Source: Vitellaria paradoxa (Eukaryota > Streptophyta > Magnoliopsida > Ericales > Sapotaceae). Taken from it: a stretch of 64,000 nt of DNA. This document shows positions 11,201 through 22,483 of this stretch, one piece after another. The stretch lies in contig CM034233.1 in NCBI GenBank assembly GCA_019916065.1, positions 42,200,862 through 42,264,861 on the forward strand, in the 5' to 3' direction. Position 1 is the first letter of the stretch, and each line of letters starts with the position of its first letter. The position numbers and the translations under genes were made by a program. The notes beneath the pieces are model-generated. The model was not told where the DNA came from. It made no database searches and saw nothing but the letters and a program-made list of their open reading frames with translations.

Positions 11201-11900
11201 GTGGTGGAAATGGCCAAACCCGAGAACTTGGGAACTAAGAGAAGTAACCCTTGAGTATCCTCCATCTTACTCACCCATTCTAACCATTGAAGATAAATTT
11301 ATTTGGGAGGCATCTAAGACAAAGAAGTACAATGCAAAAGCTACTTGGGAAGCAATAAGGGAGAAAGGATCAAAGGTACACTGGCATAGCTTGTTATGGT
11401 TCCCCAAGCATATACCACGACATAGTTTTATCCTTTGGTTAGCCATAAGGGAAAGGCTTAGCACGAAGGATAAACTAATGGCGTGGGGGATGAACATTGA
11501 CCCCCTATGTGTCCTTTGCGGGCAAAGTAATGAAAACCTTGATTACATCTTCTTCTCATGCTCATTCTCAACCGAAGTTAGGAGGAACATATTACAAAGA
11601 TGCTTGCTAACCAAAGCTGTCCAGCCGTGGAAGCAAGAAGTATCTTGGGCTATGGGGAAGTTTAGTGGCAATGAGATACACAAGAGGATTTGCAAGATAG
11701 CATGGGCAGCCATGATCTACCATATATGGCGAGAAAGGAATACAAGAGCATTCAATGGATCACCTTCCTCAGTAGCTAGTATGATAAACATGATTGTACA
11801 TGATGTTAAAACTAGATGCTTAAGTAGTCCCTCTCCTAAAGTTTCAAATGTAAATATAGACTTTTGTAGAAGTTGGGGGATCTCATGTCATACATTCTAA
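8249..11900 (+). pseudogene. LINE 1 ORF2: endonuclease / reverse transcriptase, broken
   Basis: Starts at ATG 8249 with an apurinic/apyrimidinic-type endonuclease (ATWNVRGLN, LLETK, GDFNVVRN, FTWSNRQ, LISDHCPIIV), which nicks target DNA. An extra base near 9482 shifts the frame. The RT follows (LVPKVPNPS, FRPISCCSIIYK, FVQGRSISDQ, GLRQGDPLSPYLF, ICFADDLF at 10323-10343). In RT motif A the catalytic Asp is Asn (KINLMKAFD, codon AAT at 10017-10019). A TAG at 11007-11009 sits where a Trp is expected, after which the same frame continues (11061-11900) with the zf-RVT region (LCVLCGQ, DYIFFSC). No RNase H domain follows. The stop is TAA 11898-11900. Target-primed reverse transcription would not be possible from this copy. 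Confidence 0.93.
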
Positions 11901-11985
11901 TGTACTACGGGGGAATGCCCCTTTGAAGTTGTAAACTCTTCCCATAAATCCAAATCTATACTTAATTACCAAAAAAAAAAAAAAA
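11901..11985 (+). other. LINE 1 3' UTR and poly(A) tail
   Basis: A 70-base 3' UTR ends CTTAATTACC directly before the A-run (11971 on). The ORF1-only LINE at 36997 ends CTTAACTACC before its A-tail, so the 3' end motif is shared. Confidence 0.85.
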
Positions 11986-12000
11986 AACTAACACAAGTGT
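11986..12000 (+). repeat. Target-site duplication of LINE 1, right copy
   Basis: aactaacacaagtgt, matching 5930-5944 at 14 of 15 positions. The first two bases could also be counted as poly(A). Confidence 0.93.
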
Positions 12001-14639
12001 TTGGAAATCTCACTGAATGACTGAATAAATCTTCGATAGAAACCAGCATGTCCCAGGAAGGATCTAATATCCTTTACTGATTGAGGTGTGGGAAGCTTTT
12101 GTATCAGTTCTATATTTGCTTGATCTACCTGGATGCCATCTTTTGAAACTATGTGCCCTAATACTATGCCTTGTGTCACCATAAAGTGACACTTTTCCCA
12201 ATTAAGCACAAGGTTTTTTTCCTCATATCGTGTTAATACTAGATCAAGGTGTTGCAAACACTGCTCGAATGAGTCTCCATAGATAGATAAATCATCCATA
12301 AAGACTTCGATGATTTCTTCTAGCATTTCACTAAATATACTGATCATGCAACGTTGAAAGGTGGCAGGGGCCTTACACAGGCCAAACGACATTCGTTTAT
12401 ACGTGAAGGTGCCAAAGGGACAAGTGAATGTAGTTTTGGATTGGTCCTCTAAAGCTACCTCTATTTGATTATAGCCCGAATAGCCATCTAGGAAGCAATA
12501 GTATGCATGTCCAGCCGCTCTTTCTAAAACCTGATCTAAGAATGGGAGAGGGAAGTGGTCTTTTCTAGTAACTGCATTGAGTTTCCTAAAATCAATGTAG
12601 ACTCGCCAGCTAGTTTGCACTCTCGTTGGGACTAGCTCATTGTTTTCGTTTCGAACTACGATAATACCTGACTTCTTAGGTACTACTTGTGTGGGGCTGA
12701 CCCATTGGGAATCAGAAATTGGGTAAATTATCCCCACATCAAGCAACTTTAATACCTCAGCCCGTACTACCTCTTTCATATTTGGATTGAGCCTTCTTTG
12801 CATTTGTCGAACTGGCTTGGCACCCTCTTCCAAATAGATACGATGTGTGCAAAGGAGTGGGCTTATACCTGTTAAATCCTCCATTGACCACCCCAATGCC
12901 TTCTTATGGGTTTGTAGAAGTTCTACTAATGTGCGCTCCTGATCAGTAGTTAATTCAGAGGAAATAACTATGGGATATGCTTCACTTTCGCCTAGAAAAG
13001 TATATTTCAAACTAGGAGGTAAAGGTTTCCTATCGGGACTTGGGGCTTTCACATTTGACGATTGAGCTTTATTCAAGAGTGGCCCCAAACTCTCAAACAT
13101 TGGTACCCAGTTACCAATGGACATTATGGGGCAAATGTCTAACCATTCGTATATCATTCTGCTCACTTCGCCATGAATCATAGGATCTCCCTTCTCCACA
13201 TCACAACACAGTACCCTTTCTAAAGGGTCTTCAAAAAATTCACAATCAATGTAGTCTTGCACTATGGTCTCGACTACATCTATTTCTTGTATCTCAGACA
13301 CCTCTTTTGTTTGTTTGGTAACATGAAAAATGTTTGTCTCAAATTCTATGTTACCAAAAGACATTTTCATGGACCCATTCCTACAGTTAATCAAAGCATT
13401 TGAAGTTGCTAAGAATGGACGTCCAAGAATCACTGGTGTTTGATCAGGTGCTGACAGACTAGCGAGTGGTTGTGTGTCAAGGATAATAAAATCCACTAGG
13501 AAATAAAAATTTTCCACTTGCACTAGTATGTCTTCAACTATTCCACGTGGAACTTTAATTGATCTATCTGCAAGTTGTAAAGTCACACGGGTAGGTTTAA
13601 TCTCTCCTAAGCCCAGTTGTTCGTACACTGAATAGGGAAGTAGGTTCACACTAGCTCCTAAATCAAGAAGTGCTCGACTAATAAAGAACTCCCCTATATA
13701 GCAAGAAATAGTAGGATAAGCTGGGTCCTTATATTTTGGGGGTGTGCGACATTGAAGAATAACACTTGCTTGTTCAGTTAGGAAAGCTTTTTCCTTAACA
13801 TTTAGTCCCCTCTTTACAGTGCATAGCTCTTTCAAGAATTTTGCATACACTGGGATTTGCTTAATTGCATCTAAAAGAGGTATATTGATTTTTACTTGTT
13901 TAAAGACCTCTAGCAATTCAGTTACTTGAGCTTCTCTCTTAGCTTTCAAGAACCTCTGGGGGAATGGTGCTTTAGGGACGTACTCTCTAGGTATTAACAT
14001 CGGTTCTCCTTCTTTTCTTTTTTGTTTCTCCCCTTTTTCTTCCTTACTCTCCTCCTTCTCAGACTCTTCTTCTTCCATAACTATAGGTTGTTTTCCTTCC
14101 CTCCTATTATCTTCCAACATCCGCTTAGGTTCTAACTTTTCCCTAACCTCAACCATCTTAGGGTGAATGGTTTTATCTATAGTTTTATCACTCCTAAGTA
14201 TCGTGATGTTTTGTACCTGCTCAATATTACTAGGTATATTGGAAGACCCTTCAACATTTTTCACTTGGGCGGTTGGATTTGGATGTGGTTGAGCAGGGAA
14301 TTGCCCTTTAGGTTGTGCAGTCAAAGTTTGTGTTAAAAGAGTCAATTTCCCCTTAATATCATCGAAAGTTCTATTATTTTGAGCCCAAAGTGTGGATTGT
14401 GTGTTCATAAATTGTTGAAGTGTTTCTTCCGTGGACCTCTTATTTGGAGGAATGTATGGAGTATGATGTGAAAGTCCTGCATTCTGAGGCAATCTTGGAT
14501 TAGTGACTGGAACTTGAGGAATTGGAGGAGGTGGAGTATGATAAGGTTGTGGCATTTGAGCTCCATCATTTCTCCAACTGAAATTTGGATGGTTCCTCAC
14601 GGCCGAATTATATGTTTCAGAATACGGATTTCCCCCCAA
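12001..14639 (-). CDS. Element A gag C-terminus, protease and reverse transcriptase (partial)
   Basis: An unbroken reading of about 880 codons, the longest in the window, cut at its 3' end by LINE 1. Order: Pro/Gln-rich gag linker; charged Lys/Glu stretch; aspartic protease with active site DLGAS near residue 326 and VILGRPFLA further on; reverse transcriptase from about residue 620, with the motif A Asp in CFLDGYSGYNQI (about residue 718), CPFGTFTYKRM, then the YXDD-equivalent VFMDDLSIYG (about residue 782), and the connection start GHIVSKDGIQVD. The listed 14639 start is not a real initiation site: an in-frame TGA a few codons upstream (at a position that is probably Trp) merely opens the frame. 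Catalytic residues are intact. The protein would be a Gag-Pol polyprotein acting in cytoplasmic particles. Confidence 0.93.
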
Positions 14640-15250
14640 ATTTTGTCCACGATATGGACATCAGTATTGGTTTATAGCATGGATAGGGAGTTTGCTAGAT
14701 AATTGATTCTGCACAACTTCTCTACACATGGGCATACTAGGACAATCATCCGTTCTATGAGATTGGCTATTGTAAGCTACACAATAGACATTCGCTATGG
14801 GTTCTTTGACTATTGGTGTGTCCTTTTTGATCTTAAGGGTCTCAATTTCTCGGGTTAGTATTGCTAGTTTTGCCTTAAGGTCATCAGCTTCACTTAAGTG
14901 ATAAAAACCTCGAATAGAAGAACCACTAGCATTCTAAGTATTATGAGATCCCGTGGTATCCCATGTTTATGCATTTTCAACTAAAAACTTGAAATATTCA
15001 TAAGCTTTTTCGGGAGTTTTATCATAAAACTGCTCATTGCACATTGTCTCCACAAATTGTTTTAATTGTGGTGTCAGTGATCCATAAGAAATACTAGCTA
15101 GACGCCAAACCTCAAATCCATGGTGAGAACAGGAATGTAGAAGAGTTTTAAATCTCTCCTAGCTTTGGTAGAACGTCTCACCATGTTGTGGAGCAAAGTT
15201 CAGAATTTGATGCCATATTGCATTAGTTCTGTTAGGTGGGAAGAATTTCT
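14640..15250 (-). pseudogene. Element A gag central part and degenerate zinc knuckle
   Basis: Joins the gag N-terminus to the long PR-RT frame and has the same frame as the latter. Readable pieces are FFPPNRTNAIW, FETFYQ-like retro_gag signature (ETFYQ), HHGFEVWRLAS, SLTPQLKQFVETMC and NEQFYDKTPEKAYE, which match element D (21361-21840). Several stops interrupt it (TAG/TAA). The knuckle-like VYCVAYNSQSHRTDDCPSMP has lost one Cys. Capsid/nucleocapsid role by family. Confidence 0.82.
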
Positions 15251-15727
15251 TTAAAAACTTGTCTTGCATTTCATCCCATGTGCAAATGGATTGGACGGTA
15301 AAAATTCAAACCATCGAGCAGCCTTATCATGCAATGAAAATGGGAAGAGCTTAAGAAATACTAACTCCAATAGGCATCCCTGATCCTTTATGGTGACACA
15401 AATGTTCTTAAAGCGAATTAAGTGGTTGTATGGATTTTCAGAATCCATACCATGAAAAGTAGGTAACAATTGGATCATCTCGGGTTTAAAGTGGAAAGTG
15501 TGGTTTTCAGGCCACACTATATAGGATTCAGGAGTGTGCCTATTCTGCTGCAGGATATCCCTCATGGATCGTCTTACTGCAACAGCTTGTTCTTCAGTCA
15601 TTTTTAAGATTGGATTAGGGGTTCTAAGATTTGGAGATTCTTCTAAAGAGTTTTTAGGTTCAAAGAGAGGATTTAGAAACTCAAAACGTTCTAATCGACC
15701 ATCTTCACCATGAGTCCAAAAGCTCAT
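15251..15727 (-). pseudogene. Element A gag N-terminus
   Basis: Starts at ATG 15727 and reads 158 codons (EEQAVAVRRSMRDIL, FKPEMIQLLPTFHGMDSENP, YNHLIRF, FSLHDKAARWF). This is the retrotransposon Gag domain start; the same stretch in B is RPGIIQLLPTFHGLDSENP. The frame is lost near 15286 by a one-base deletion: the next frame resumes the conserved sequence. D starts its gag at the matching ATG (22284). Confidence 0.88.
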
Positions 15728-15912
15728 AAGCTAGGAAAGCTAAACTGAATGAATGAACTATGGTCCAGACTGAAGACCTAGGTGTCCGGACCATTGAGTA
15801 AGGTTATGGGACTTAGGAAATTTTTTTTTGAAATTTCTAAGTTTTAAGTTTTTTTTTTTAAATTAAGTTAAATTTAATCCTAAAATTCTAATAACCTAAA
15901 AACTAAGATTGG
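15728..15912 (-). promoter_or_regulatory. Element A leader between PBS and gag
   Basis: Short 5' leader. It carries the palindromic motif again near 15758-15795 (ggtccagac, gtgtccggacc) and AT-rich runs. Element D has related motifs at the equivalent position (about 22311-22345). Confidence 0.6.
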
Positions 15913-15931
15913 TTCCACAGCAACAATGCCA
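15913..15931 (-). promoter_or_regulatory. Primer-binding site, element A
   Basis: Sense TGGCATTGTTGCTGTGGAA, six bases (AGTTTT) downstream of the LTR. B, C and D have TGRYNCC...TTGC..-type sites with the same six-base spacer. The consensus resembles the TGGCGCCGTTGCCGGGGA site of many Athila/Ty3 elements (tRNA-Asp type); this copy is mutated. Confidence 0.8.
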
Positions 15932-16988
15932 AAAACTTGACCGCGTGTAGAATGTGTGTCTAAACTAACCCCCAAGTGCAAGGGTGTGCGGTGTAGTTTT
16001 ATTTCGGTGAGTCCAAGATCGAATCCACAAGGAACCTAAGTTTTAGCTTCTAGGTTAAAGATTCTTTCCTAAATCTAAGTTCAAGAATGAAAATTGAAAC
16101 AAGGTTTAAGCAAAAGTTTCAAGAATTTTCCTAAGCTGTTCTTGCAATGCAAAGTCACTAAATAAGTAAAAACTTTTCTTAACAGAAAATAAACAAAATT
16201 AATTTGATGAATTAAATTCACTAAAATAAAACCCTTGATTTAACATTCAAGTTCAGGTGGAATGAAATCAATTCACGTTTGTGCCTCAGTTACCAATTAA
16301 AATTTCACGTCGAATGGAAAAGTCAATTGGAAGATATCTTCGTTAAAGTTCTTTAAAAACCCACAATACACAATTTCATACTCACGTCTTATGGATTATG
16401 AAATTGGAAAGATCTTTCTTTAAAAGTAATGCTTGTGGTTTCAAACCCTAGTTTTTAGTTTCAAGATTCTTCAAGAAAATTTACGTTTCAAGAACCTTTA
16501 TCAGTGAGTATCAGAATATGATCAAAAGTTCTTGTTTTCAAAAGTTCTTAAAATAGAAAAAAACTAGATTTGAGAAGCTTTCGTAGATATTTACATGGTT
16601 GCATAATCATCTACGAAACCCTAGCACCTTCATAAATCATCCTTTCCACCCTCCCTATGAAGTTAAATCAAGGAGAAAGATACTACACTACCATTATGTA
16701 AGAATCCATTCGCACAAGACAATTAATTAACAAGAAATAAAGAATTTTAGAAGAAGAAAAATCTTAATTAAAGCTTGTATTAATGCAGAAAATAAATACC
16801 GTACTTCAGCAAATCAAAAGAACGATGAACAACAAACAATATTGAAGCGATCCGACAAACGGCACAAAGAATCCTTGAATACATCTCCCAAAAAGAATAA
16901 TAAAAAGAAAGAATCTAAACCCTAAAAATCTCTTGAAAAGTCAGAGGAAAAGGAGAAAAAAAAGTCCCCCAAGAACGGCTGTATAATG

Positions 16989-17002
16989 GTTATTTATAAC
17001 CA
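16989..17002 (-). promoter_or_regulatory. TATA box of element A LTR promoter
   Basis: GGTTATAAATAACC on the sense strand, itself a palindrome, about 45 bases downstream of the nearest palindrome-array site. Confidence 0.6.
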
Positions 17003-17048
17003 TTCCAAGAAAACCTTAAAAACGGAGAAAGAATTTTAATCCCGCGTG

Positions 17049-17150
17049 TCCAGGTGTCCGGACACCCAATTGGGGTGTCTGGATGGCAGTAAGGTCCAAC
17101 TATGACATTTTGCTTTTCTGCACATTGGTGTCCTGAAGGTGTCCGGACAC
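17049..17150 (-). promoter_or_regulatory. Palindrome array upstream of the TATA box, element A LTR
   Basis: Contains two perfect GTCCGGAC sites (17056-17063, 17141-17148) plus GTCTGGAT (17077-17084) and GTCCTGAA. Same motif family as 3787-3950 in this element. Confidence 0.65.
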
Positions 17151-17358
17151 CTCAATCCTGCACTTGCACCTTAAGCTATCCTTCGTCCTTTTCTTCGTCT
17201 TTAACGTTCCCAATTGAATTTATTGAGCATTTTTCACTACAATTAAGAAAAATAAACATAATTAGCTTAGAAATTAATAAAAAGCATGAATTTAACAAGA
17301 AAAAAGTGAATTTATGCTAAAACAAAGGCCTTGCGATTGCACTTTTCAAGTGTAATCA

Positions 17359-18035
17359 CCTTGTTTAAGGGAGGTAAGAAGTGCCTACTTTATGAACTAC
17401 TTCATACTTGCACATGAGAATTCTAACCAGTCTATTATAGAAGTGTTTCTCTCTATCTCTAATGATGTTTTAAGAACTCCAACTATAGAGAATATGTTTT
17501 CATGCAAGAATTTAATTACTACATTATGGTCATTTGTCTGTGTTGTAATGGCCTCAACCTATTTGGATACATAGTCTACCCCTACAAGGATGTACTCATA
17601 TTCAAACGAAACCAAAAAGGGTCCCAAGAAATTGATGCCCTAACAATCGAAAACCTTAAGAACAAGAACAATAGATAATGGAATCATATTTCCTCTCGTT
17701 GGCATTGATCGCATGACGTGTAAAAGCTTTGAACGTCTTTGAAGAGAGTGGGCCAATAGAAACCACTTTATGGAATCTTAGAAGATGTCTTCATGGCAGA
17801 TAAGTGCCCACTAAATGCTTGTGAGTGACAGAACAAATGGATACTAGGAACCTCCCAATCAGGGATACATCGTCAAATAACTTCATTAGGACAATACTTG
17901 AATAAATTTGAATCATCCCAGAAGAATACTCGGACATTCCTTAAGAATTTCTTTTTGTCCTTTGTGCTCCATTCATTTGGAATTTTGCTAGTCACTAAAT
18001 AATTAGCAATATCTGTATACCATGGGGGCATGGCA
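17359..18035 (-). pseudogene. Element D integrase remnant
   Basis: Aligns by eye with A at 4675-5340: the same order of blocks (plus-strand 'tttatggtcatttgt', 'acatagtct', zinc-binding remnants) can be followed, but no frame stays open beyond about 60 codons. Truncated on the left by element A. Confidence 0.8.
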
Positions 18036-18204
18036 AACCGTGGTATATAGATATTGCTGCCGCACTAAGGAGATGCTCGTCGAGGAACCCATCATTAATT
18101 TCAATGCCTTCATTAATTCAAAGTTCTTCTAGAAGGCAAGATAAGTGATCGGCGAAAACATTCTCTAGTCCCTTTTTATCTTTTATAATTAAGTCAAACT
18201 CCTG

Positions 18205-18530
18205 TCAAAGTAAAATCTAATGAATTAGGCGTGGCTTAGCATCTTTCTTGGTTAACAAATGCTTTAAAGTAGAATGGTCAGTATAAACAGTAACTGTCAA
18301 ACCAAAGAGATAAGAATGGAACTTTTCAAGTGCAAAAACGACTGTTAAAAGTTCCTTTTCAATAATAAAGTAATTCCTTTGCGCATTATCAAGGCTCTTA
18401 ATTGCAAAATAGATCACATGCGCTTTCTTATCCTTTCTATGTCCTAGCACAGCACTAATTGCGTGGTCACTGGCATCATAACTAAGCTTAAATGGTAGTG
18501 ACTAATAGGGCAGTTACAAAATAGAAGCTA
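18205..18530 (-). pseudogene. Element D RNase H remnant
   Basis: The open stretch 18450-18217 reads [30 protein letters not shown] and [19 protein letters not shown], a clear Ty3 RNase H core. Upstream, the Asp-containing DASDH-like start is present but crossed by stops. Confidence 0.85.
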
Positions 18531-18599
18531 TGATTAAGCACTTTTTAAGTTTCTCAAATGCCTCTTGGCATTAAGGAGTCCATTCAGAAAGTACGTCTT

Positions 18600-19487
18600 A
18601 TGTCTGTAAGTGACACAAGGGCTTAGTAAGTGAACTGAAAGAAACAATAAATCACTGGTAAAAACTGGCATACCCCAAAAATGAACCCCTTAATGCTTTG
18701 TTGGGTCAGGAGCTTTTGGATCAATTCAACCTTTGCTTGGTCTACTTGTATTCCTACTTTAGAGATGATATGTCCAAGAACAATCCCTCGTCGTACCATA
18801 AATGGCATTTTTCCTAATTTAATATGAGGTTTCATTCTTCACATAGAGTCAAAACTCTATTCAAAAATTTCAAGCATTGTTTATAGGAGTCATCATAGAT
18901 TGAGAAGTCGTCTATAAAGACTTCTACAATGTCGTTCACCATTTCGCTGAAGATGCTTATCATAAAGCATTGAAATGTAGCTAGAGCATTACAGAGGCCA
19001 AATGGCATTCTTTTGTATGCAAAAGTACCAAAAGGACACATAAAGGTCATCTTTTCTTGTCCTCCATGGCAACTTCAATTTGATTATAACCTGAATAGCC
19101 ATCCATAAAGCAATAAAATGCATGTTTAGCTACTCTCTCAAGTCCTTGGTCTAGAAATGGCAATCAAAAATGGTCCTTACGAGTTACAGCAATGAGGTCT
19201 TGATAATCAATACACACTCTCTATCTTGTTTGGACTCTAGTGGGTACCAATTCATTATTCTCATTTCTCACAAATGTAACACTCGACTTTTTCGGCACAA
19301 CTTATGTTGGGATTACCCATTTAGAGTCAAATATTAGGTATATAATCTCTATGTCTAATAGTTTAAGTACTTTAGCCCTTACCACTTCTTTCATATTTGG
19401 ATTGAGATGCCTCTGCATTTAACGAATTGATTTGGCGTCTTCTTCCAAATAGATACAATGCGTGGAGTGTAAAGGACTTTGTTCCTA
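18600..19487 (-). pseudogene. Element D reverse transcriptase remnant
   Basis: 19050-18832 reads MCPFGTFAYKRMPFGLCNA and EVFIDDFSIYD (catalytic Asp pair kept). 18835-18623 continues with GIVLGHIISKVGIQVDQAKVELI. Upstream DGYSGYNQI-type sequence is readable near 19080 with a stop nearby. Frames change between pieces. Confidence 0.87.
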
Positions 19488-22284
19488 TTAAGTTTGCCAC
19501 GACCATCCTAATGCACTTCTATGTTTTTGGAGTAGTTTAACTAGTTGAATCTCTTGTTTGGGTGTTAGTTCTATAGAAATTACCACAGGGAATATTTCTA
19601 CCTCTCTTAGAAAAGCATACTTTAAGTAATCTAGTAATGGTTTTCTTTTAGGACTTAGTGCTTTTACCTTAGAAGCTTCTGCTCTCTTTTGAAGTAGTTC
19701 TAATTTTTCAAAAGGTTGCACGCAATTACCCATTGCCATGATCTGACTTATTTCAAGTAATTCATAAAGGCTCCTGGCTTCATTAGCTATGTTAGTGCTT
19801 TCTGAGAGTCTTTCACTAAAACAAATTGCTTTTTCCAAAGGTTCTTCTATAAACACTCAGTCTATATAGTCCTGGACTTTTGTCCCGATCATGTCCAGCT
19901 CTTAAATTCTAGACTCCTCCTTTGGTTGTTTGCAAACATTAAAAATGTTTGTTTCAATGTAATGGTGCTAAAGGACATTTTAAGAGAACCTGTCATGTAA
20001 TTAATAAAGGCATTTGAAGTTGCAAGGAAAGGTTTACCTAAGATAACTGGAGTCTAATTTTGTGAAGACTTGTTAGTTAAGGGTTGTGTATCAAGGATTA
20101 TAGAATTCACTGGGAAATAGAAATTCTCTACCTTAACCAATACATCCTCTACTATTCCACCACTTTAGCTTTGCTAAGCACAATTGTACATGGACAGAGT
20201 AAGGCAATAGATTCACACTTGCCTCCAGGTCAAGTAGTGCATTATCTATATGACACTCCCTAATATAGCATGAAATTGTAGGACAACCAAGGTCCTTATA
20301 CTTGGGAAATGCACAACTTTGAATGATAGCACTTGCTTGTTCCGTCAGAAATGCTTTTCTTTCATACGTAATCCCCTCTTGACAATACAGAGTTCTTTTA
20401 AAAATTTTGTATAGGAGGGAATTTGTTTGATGTCATCCGATAGAGGCATGTAATCCTGGGTGATGACACCAAAAACTTGATTACTAAAAATAAATACTAT
20501 TAAAATACCTCCATCATTTCTATATACTGAGCTTCCTTTTTACTACTTAAGAATCTTTGAGGAAATGGTGGTTTAAGGACATATTCACTTGATAAATTCG
20601 TTGGCCTTTCGTTACCTTCTTTCTCTCCTTCTCCTTCCACAGCCTATTTATGTCTTTCCTTGTCCTCTGTTGGATTTACTTATTTATCCATCTTTGTTTG
20701 ATCTTTTGCTGTCCACCTAGGTTCCAACTCTTCCCTAGGCTTAGCCACCCTAGGGCGAATGGTTTTATTTTTAACTTTACCATTCCCAAGGGTCATGATA
20801 GCTTGCACTTGCTTGAAATTAGTTTGGGCAATAGAAGATCCTTCAACTTGATTTGCTTGAGCTACTGGATTTGGTCATGGTTGAGCAGGTAGTTAAGCTT
20901 TAGTTTGAGTGCTCAAAACTTGAGTTATAAGAGTCAGTTGACTCTTTATGTCATCCATAGCTTGATTATTTTGAGCCTACAGTGTTGGTTATGTGTTCAT
21001 AAACTGCTTAAGTCTTTCTTCGATGGAACGTTTGTTTGGGGGTATATATCATTCAGTGATTATCCCAAATTCTGAGGTTGTCCTGGGTTAGGGAATGGAA
21101 CTTGAGGTATGGCTAGAGGTGGAGTAGTATGATATTGTTGAGGCATTGATGCTCCATCATTCTTCCATCCAAAATTAAGGTGGTTCCTTTAGCCTGGATT
21201 GTAAATTTCAGAATAAGGGTTGCTTCCTTGATTTGTTCCCTGACATGGTGGACGGAATTGATTCACAGCATCAACAGGAATTTCATGTAGTTGTTGTCAT
21301 TATACTATTTCTTTCTAAAGTGGCATGGTTGGGCAGTCATCAGTTCTATGTGATTGACTATCATAAGCAAGGCAATAGACGTTCGCTATAGGCTCTTTGA
21401 TTAACCTTCACTGTCTCAATCTCTCTTGTTAAGGTTCTAATATTTGCTTTGAGATTATTGTTTTTTTTCAATTGACGCACTCTGTTAAGCGCATTGCTTG
21501 TGGTTTGAATATGTTTAGCTCCTGAAGTATTGCAAGTTTGTGCATTTTCAGCTAAAAAGTTGAACAATTTATATGCTTGTTCAGGAGTTTTGTCATAGAA
21601 TTGTCCATTACACATGGTTTCCACAAAGTGCTTGAGTTGTGGTGTTAATGATCCAAAGAACATGTTTGCAAGATGCCACATCTCGAATCCGTGATGAAGG
21701 CATGAATGTAGTGAAGTCTTAAGCCTTTCCCAGCATTGATAGAAGGTTTCAGTAGGCTGAGGAGCAAAATTCAAAATTTGATGCTGAATGGCATCAATTT
21801 TTTTGGGTGGGAAGAATTTGTTCAAGAATTTTGCTTGCATCTCATCCTATGAGTGAATGGAATTTGGTTGCAAGAATTCAAACCATCTAGTAGCTTTGTC
21901 CTTCAGAGAGAGGAAAAAGTTTTAAGAAGTCTAGATCAATGGATAGTTTTGATCCCTGCAAGTTACATAGATGTTCTTAAATCAAGTCAGGTGCTCATAT
22001 GGGTTTTCAGATTCCATACCATAAAAGGTTGGAAGAAGTTGTATCATCCCAGGCTTGAAATTAAAGGGTCTTTGGTTCTTAGGACTTACTATACAAGATT
22101 CAAGTGTATGCCTGTCCTATTGAAGATAATCCCTCATGGACCTCACAGGAGGTACCTTAGGTAGACCATTAGGACATTGTAGTTGGTCTACAACTTCAAC
22201 TAAAGGTTCAGAAGGTTCAAAAAGCAAGTTGAGAATATTGGAACATTGTAGTCTACCTGATTCCCCTTGAATCTAAGTGCTCAT
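19488..22284 (-). pseudogene. Element D gag and protease remnant
   Basis: Gag begins at ATG 22284 (MST, then a stop), matching the gag start of A. 21840-21361 reads QAKFLNKFFPPKKIDAIQHQ, HHGFEMWHLANMFFGS and YDKTPEQAYKLFNFLAENAQ. 19856-19488 is the region before RT (ELLEISQIMAMGN, LVKLLQKHRSALGW). The protease lies around 20000-20300 and is broken. A 50-bp copy of this element's own PBS/LTR junction is inserted at 20461-20510. Confidence 0.85.
20461..20510 (-). repeat. PBS/LTR-junction fragment inside element D gag-protease region
   Basis: About 48 bases matching the D PBS-LTR junction (about 22470-22517) with four mismatches, replacing a short piece of gag-linker sequence that is present at the same place in A (near 13880-13910). 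It shares 'acct' at its right edge with the target. Confidence 0.85.
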
Positions 22285-22458
22285 ACACAGAGAAGTGAAT
22301 ATTGTTAGTTACCATCCAAACAGCACCTATTGGCGTCCAGACAGCAATGTATAGTATCGAGGAAATACAAATACATGTATATATATATATATTTTTTGAA
22401 AAAGGGACACGAGGAAAACCTTAACCTAGATTATCATAAAAAAAAAGAAAATTTTGGC

Positions 22459-22477
22459 TTCCCTAGCAATGGCACCA
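22459..22477 (-). promoter_or_regulatory. Primer-binding site, element D
   Basis: Sense TGGTGCCATTGCTAGGGAA, six bases (AGTTTT) from the LTR, in line with A, B and C. Confidence 0.85.
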
Positions 22478-22483
22478 AAAACT

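Larger units (their letters stand above)
5945..11985 (+). mobile_element. LINE 1: near full-length L1-type non-LTR retrotransposon
   Basis: About 6.04 kb, flanked by a 15-bp target-site duplication and ending in a poly(A) run. It has a short CT-rich 5' end, ORF1 (DUF4283-type domain plus CCHC knuckle), ORF2 (apurinic endonuclease, reverse transcriptase, zf-RVT region) and a short 3' UTR. This is the usual arrangement of plant L1-type LINEs without an RNase H domain. It is inserted on the strand opposite to element A, between its RT and RNase H. Three TAG stops in ORF1, a frameshift and a TAG in ORF2, and a changed RT catalytic residue show it is inactive. Confidence 0.95.
1..17358 (-). mobile_element. 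Element A: Athila-type Ty3/gypsy retrotransposon, 3' end off window
   Basis: Seen: 5' LTR (15938-17358), PBS, gag, protease, RT, RNase H, integrase and an extra env-like ORF, all on the minus strand, followed by 3' non-coding DNA that runs off the left edge. Alignment by eye with element B suggests only a few hundred bases and the 3' LTR are missing. The pol is split by a LINE at 5945-11985. With that insert and one TSD copy removed, RT and RNase H/IN are in the same frame. The base after the LTR (17359 on) is integrase of element D, so A is nested in D. Gag-Pol carries one frameshift and several stops, so this copy is inactive, but its long open PR-RT stretch makes it one of the better preserved elements here. 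Confidence 0.93.
15938..17358 (-). repeat. Element A 5' LTR
   Basis: 1421 bp, plus strand beginning TGACCGCG and ending GTGTAATCA. Followed by ccttg (17359-17363), presumably one TSD copy; the other lies outside the window. From the outer (right) end inward on the sense strand: U3-tip hairpin (17335-17358), palindrome array with GTCCGGAC at 17056-17063 and 17141-17148, TATA-like TTATAAATAA (16989-17002), then R/U5 with the conserved block at 15971-16010. Two related stretches with 'TCACGTC..GGA' near 16307 and 16383 suggest an old internal duplication. Confidence 0.9.
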
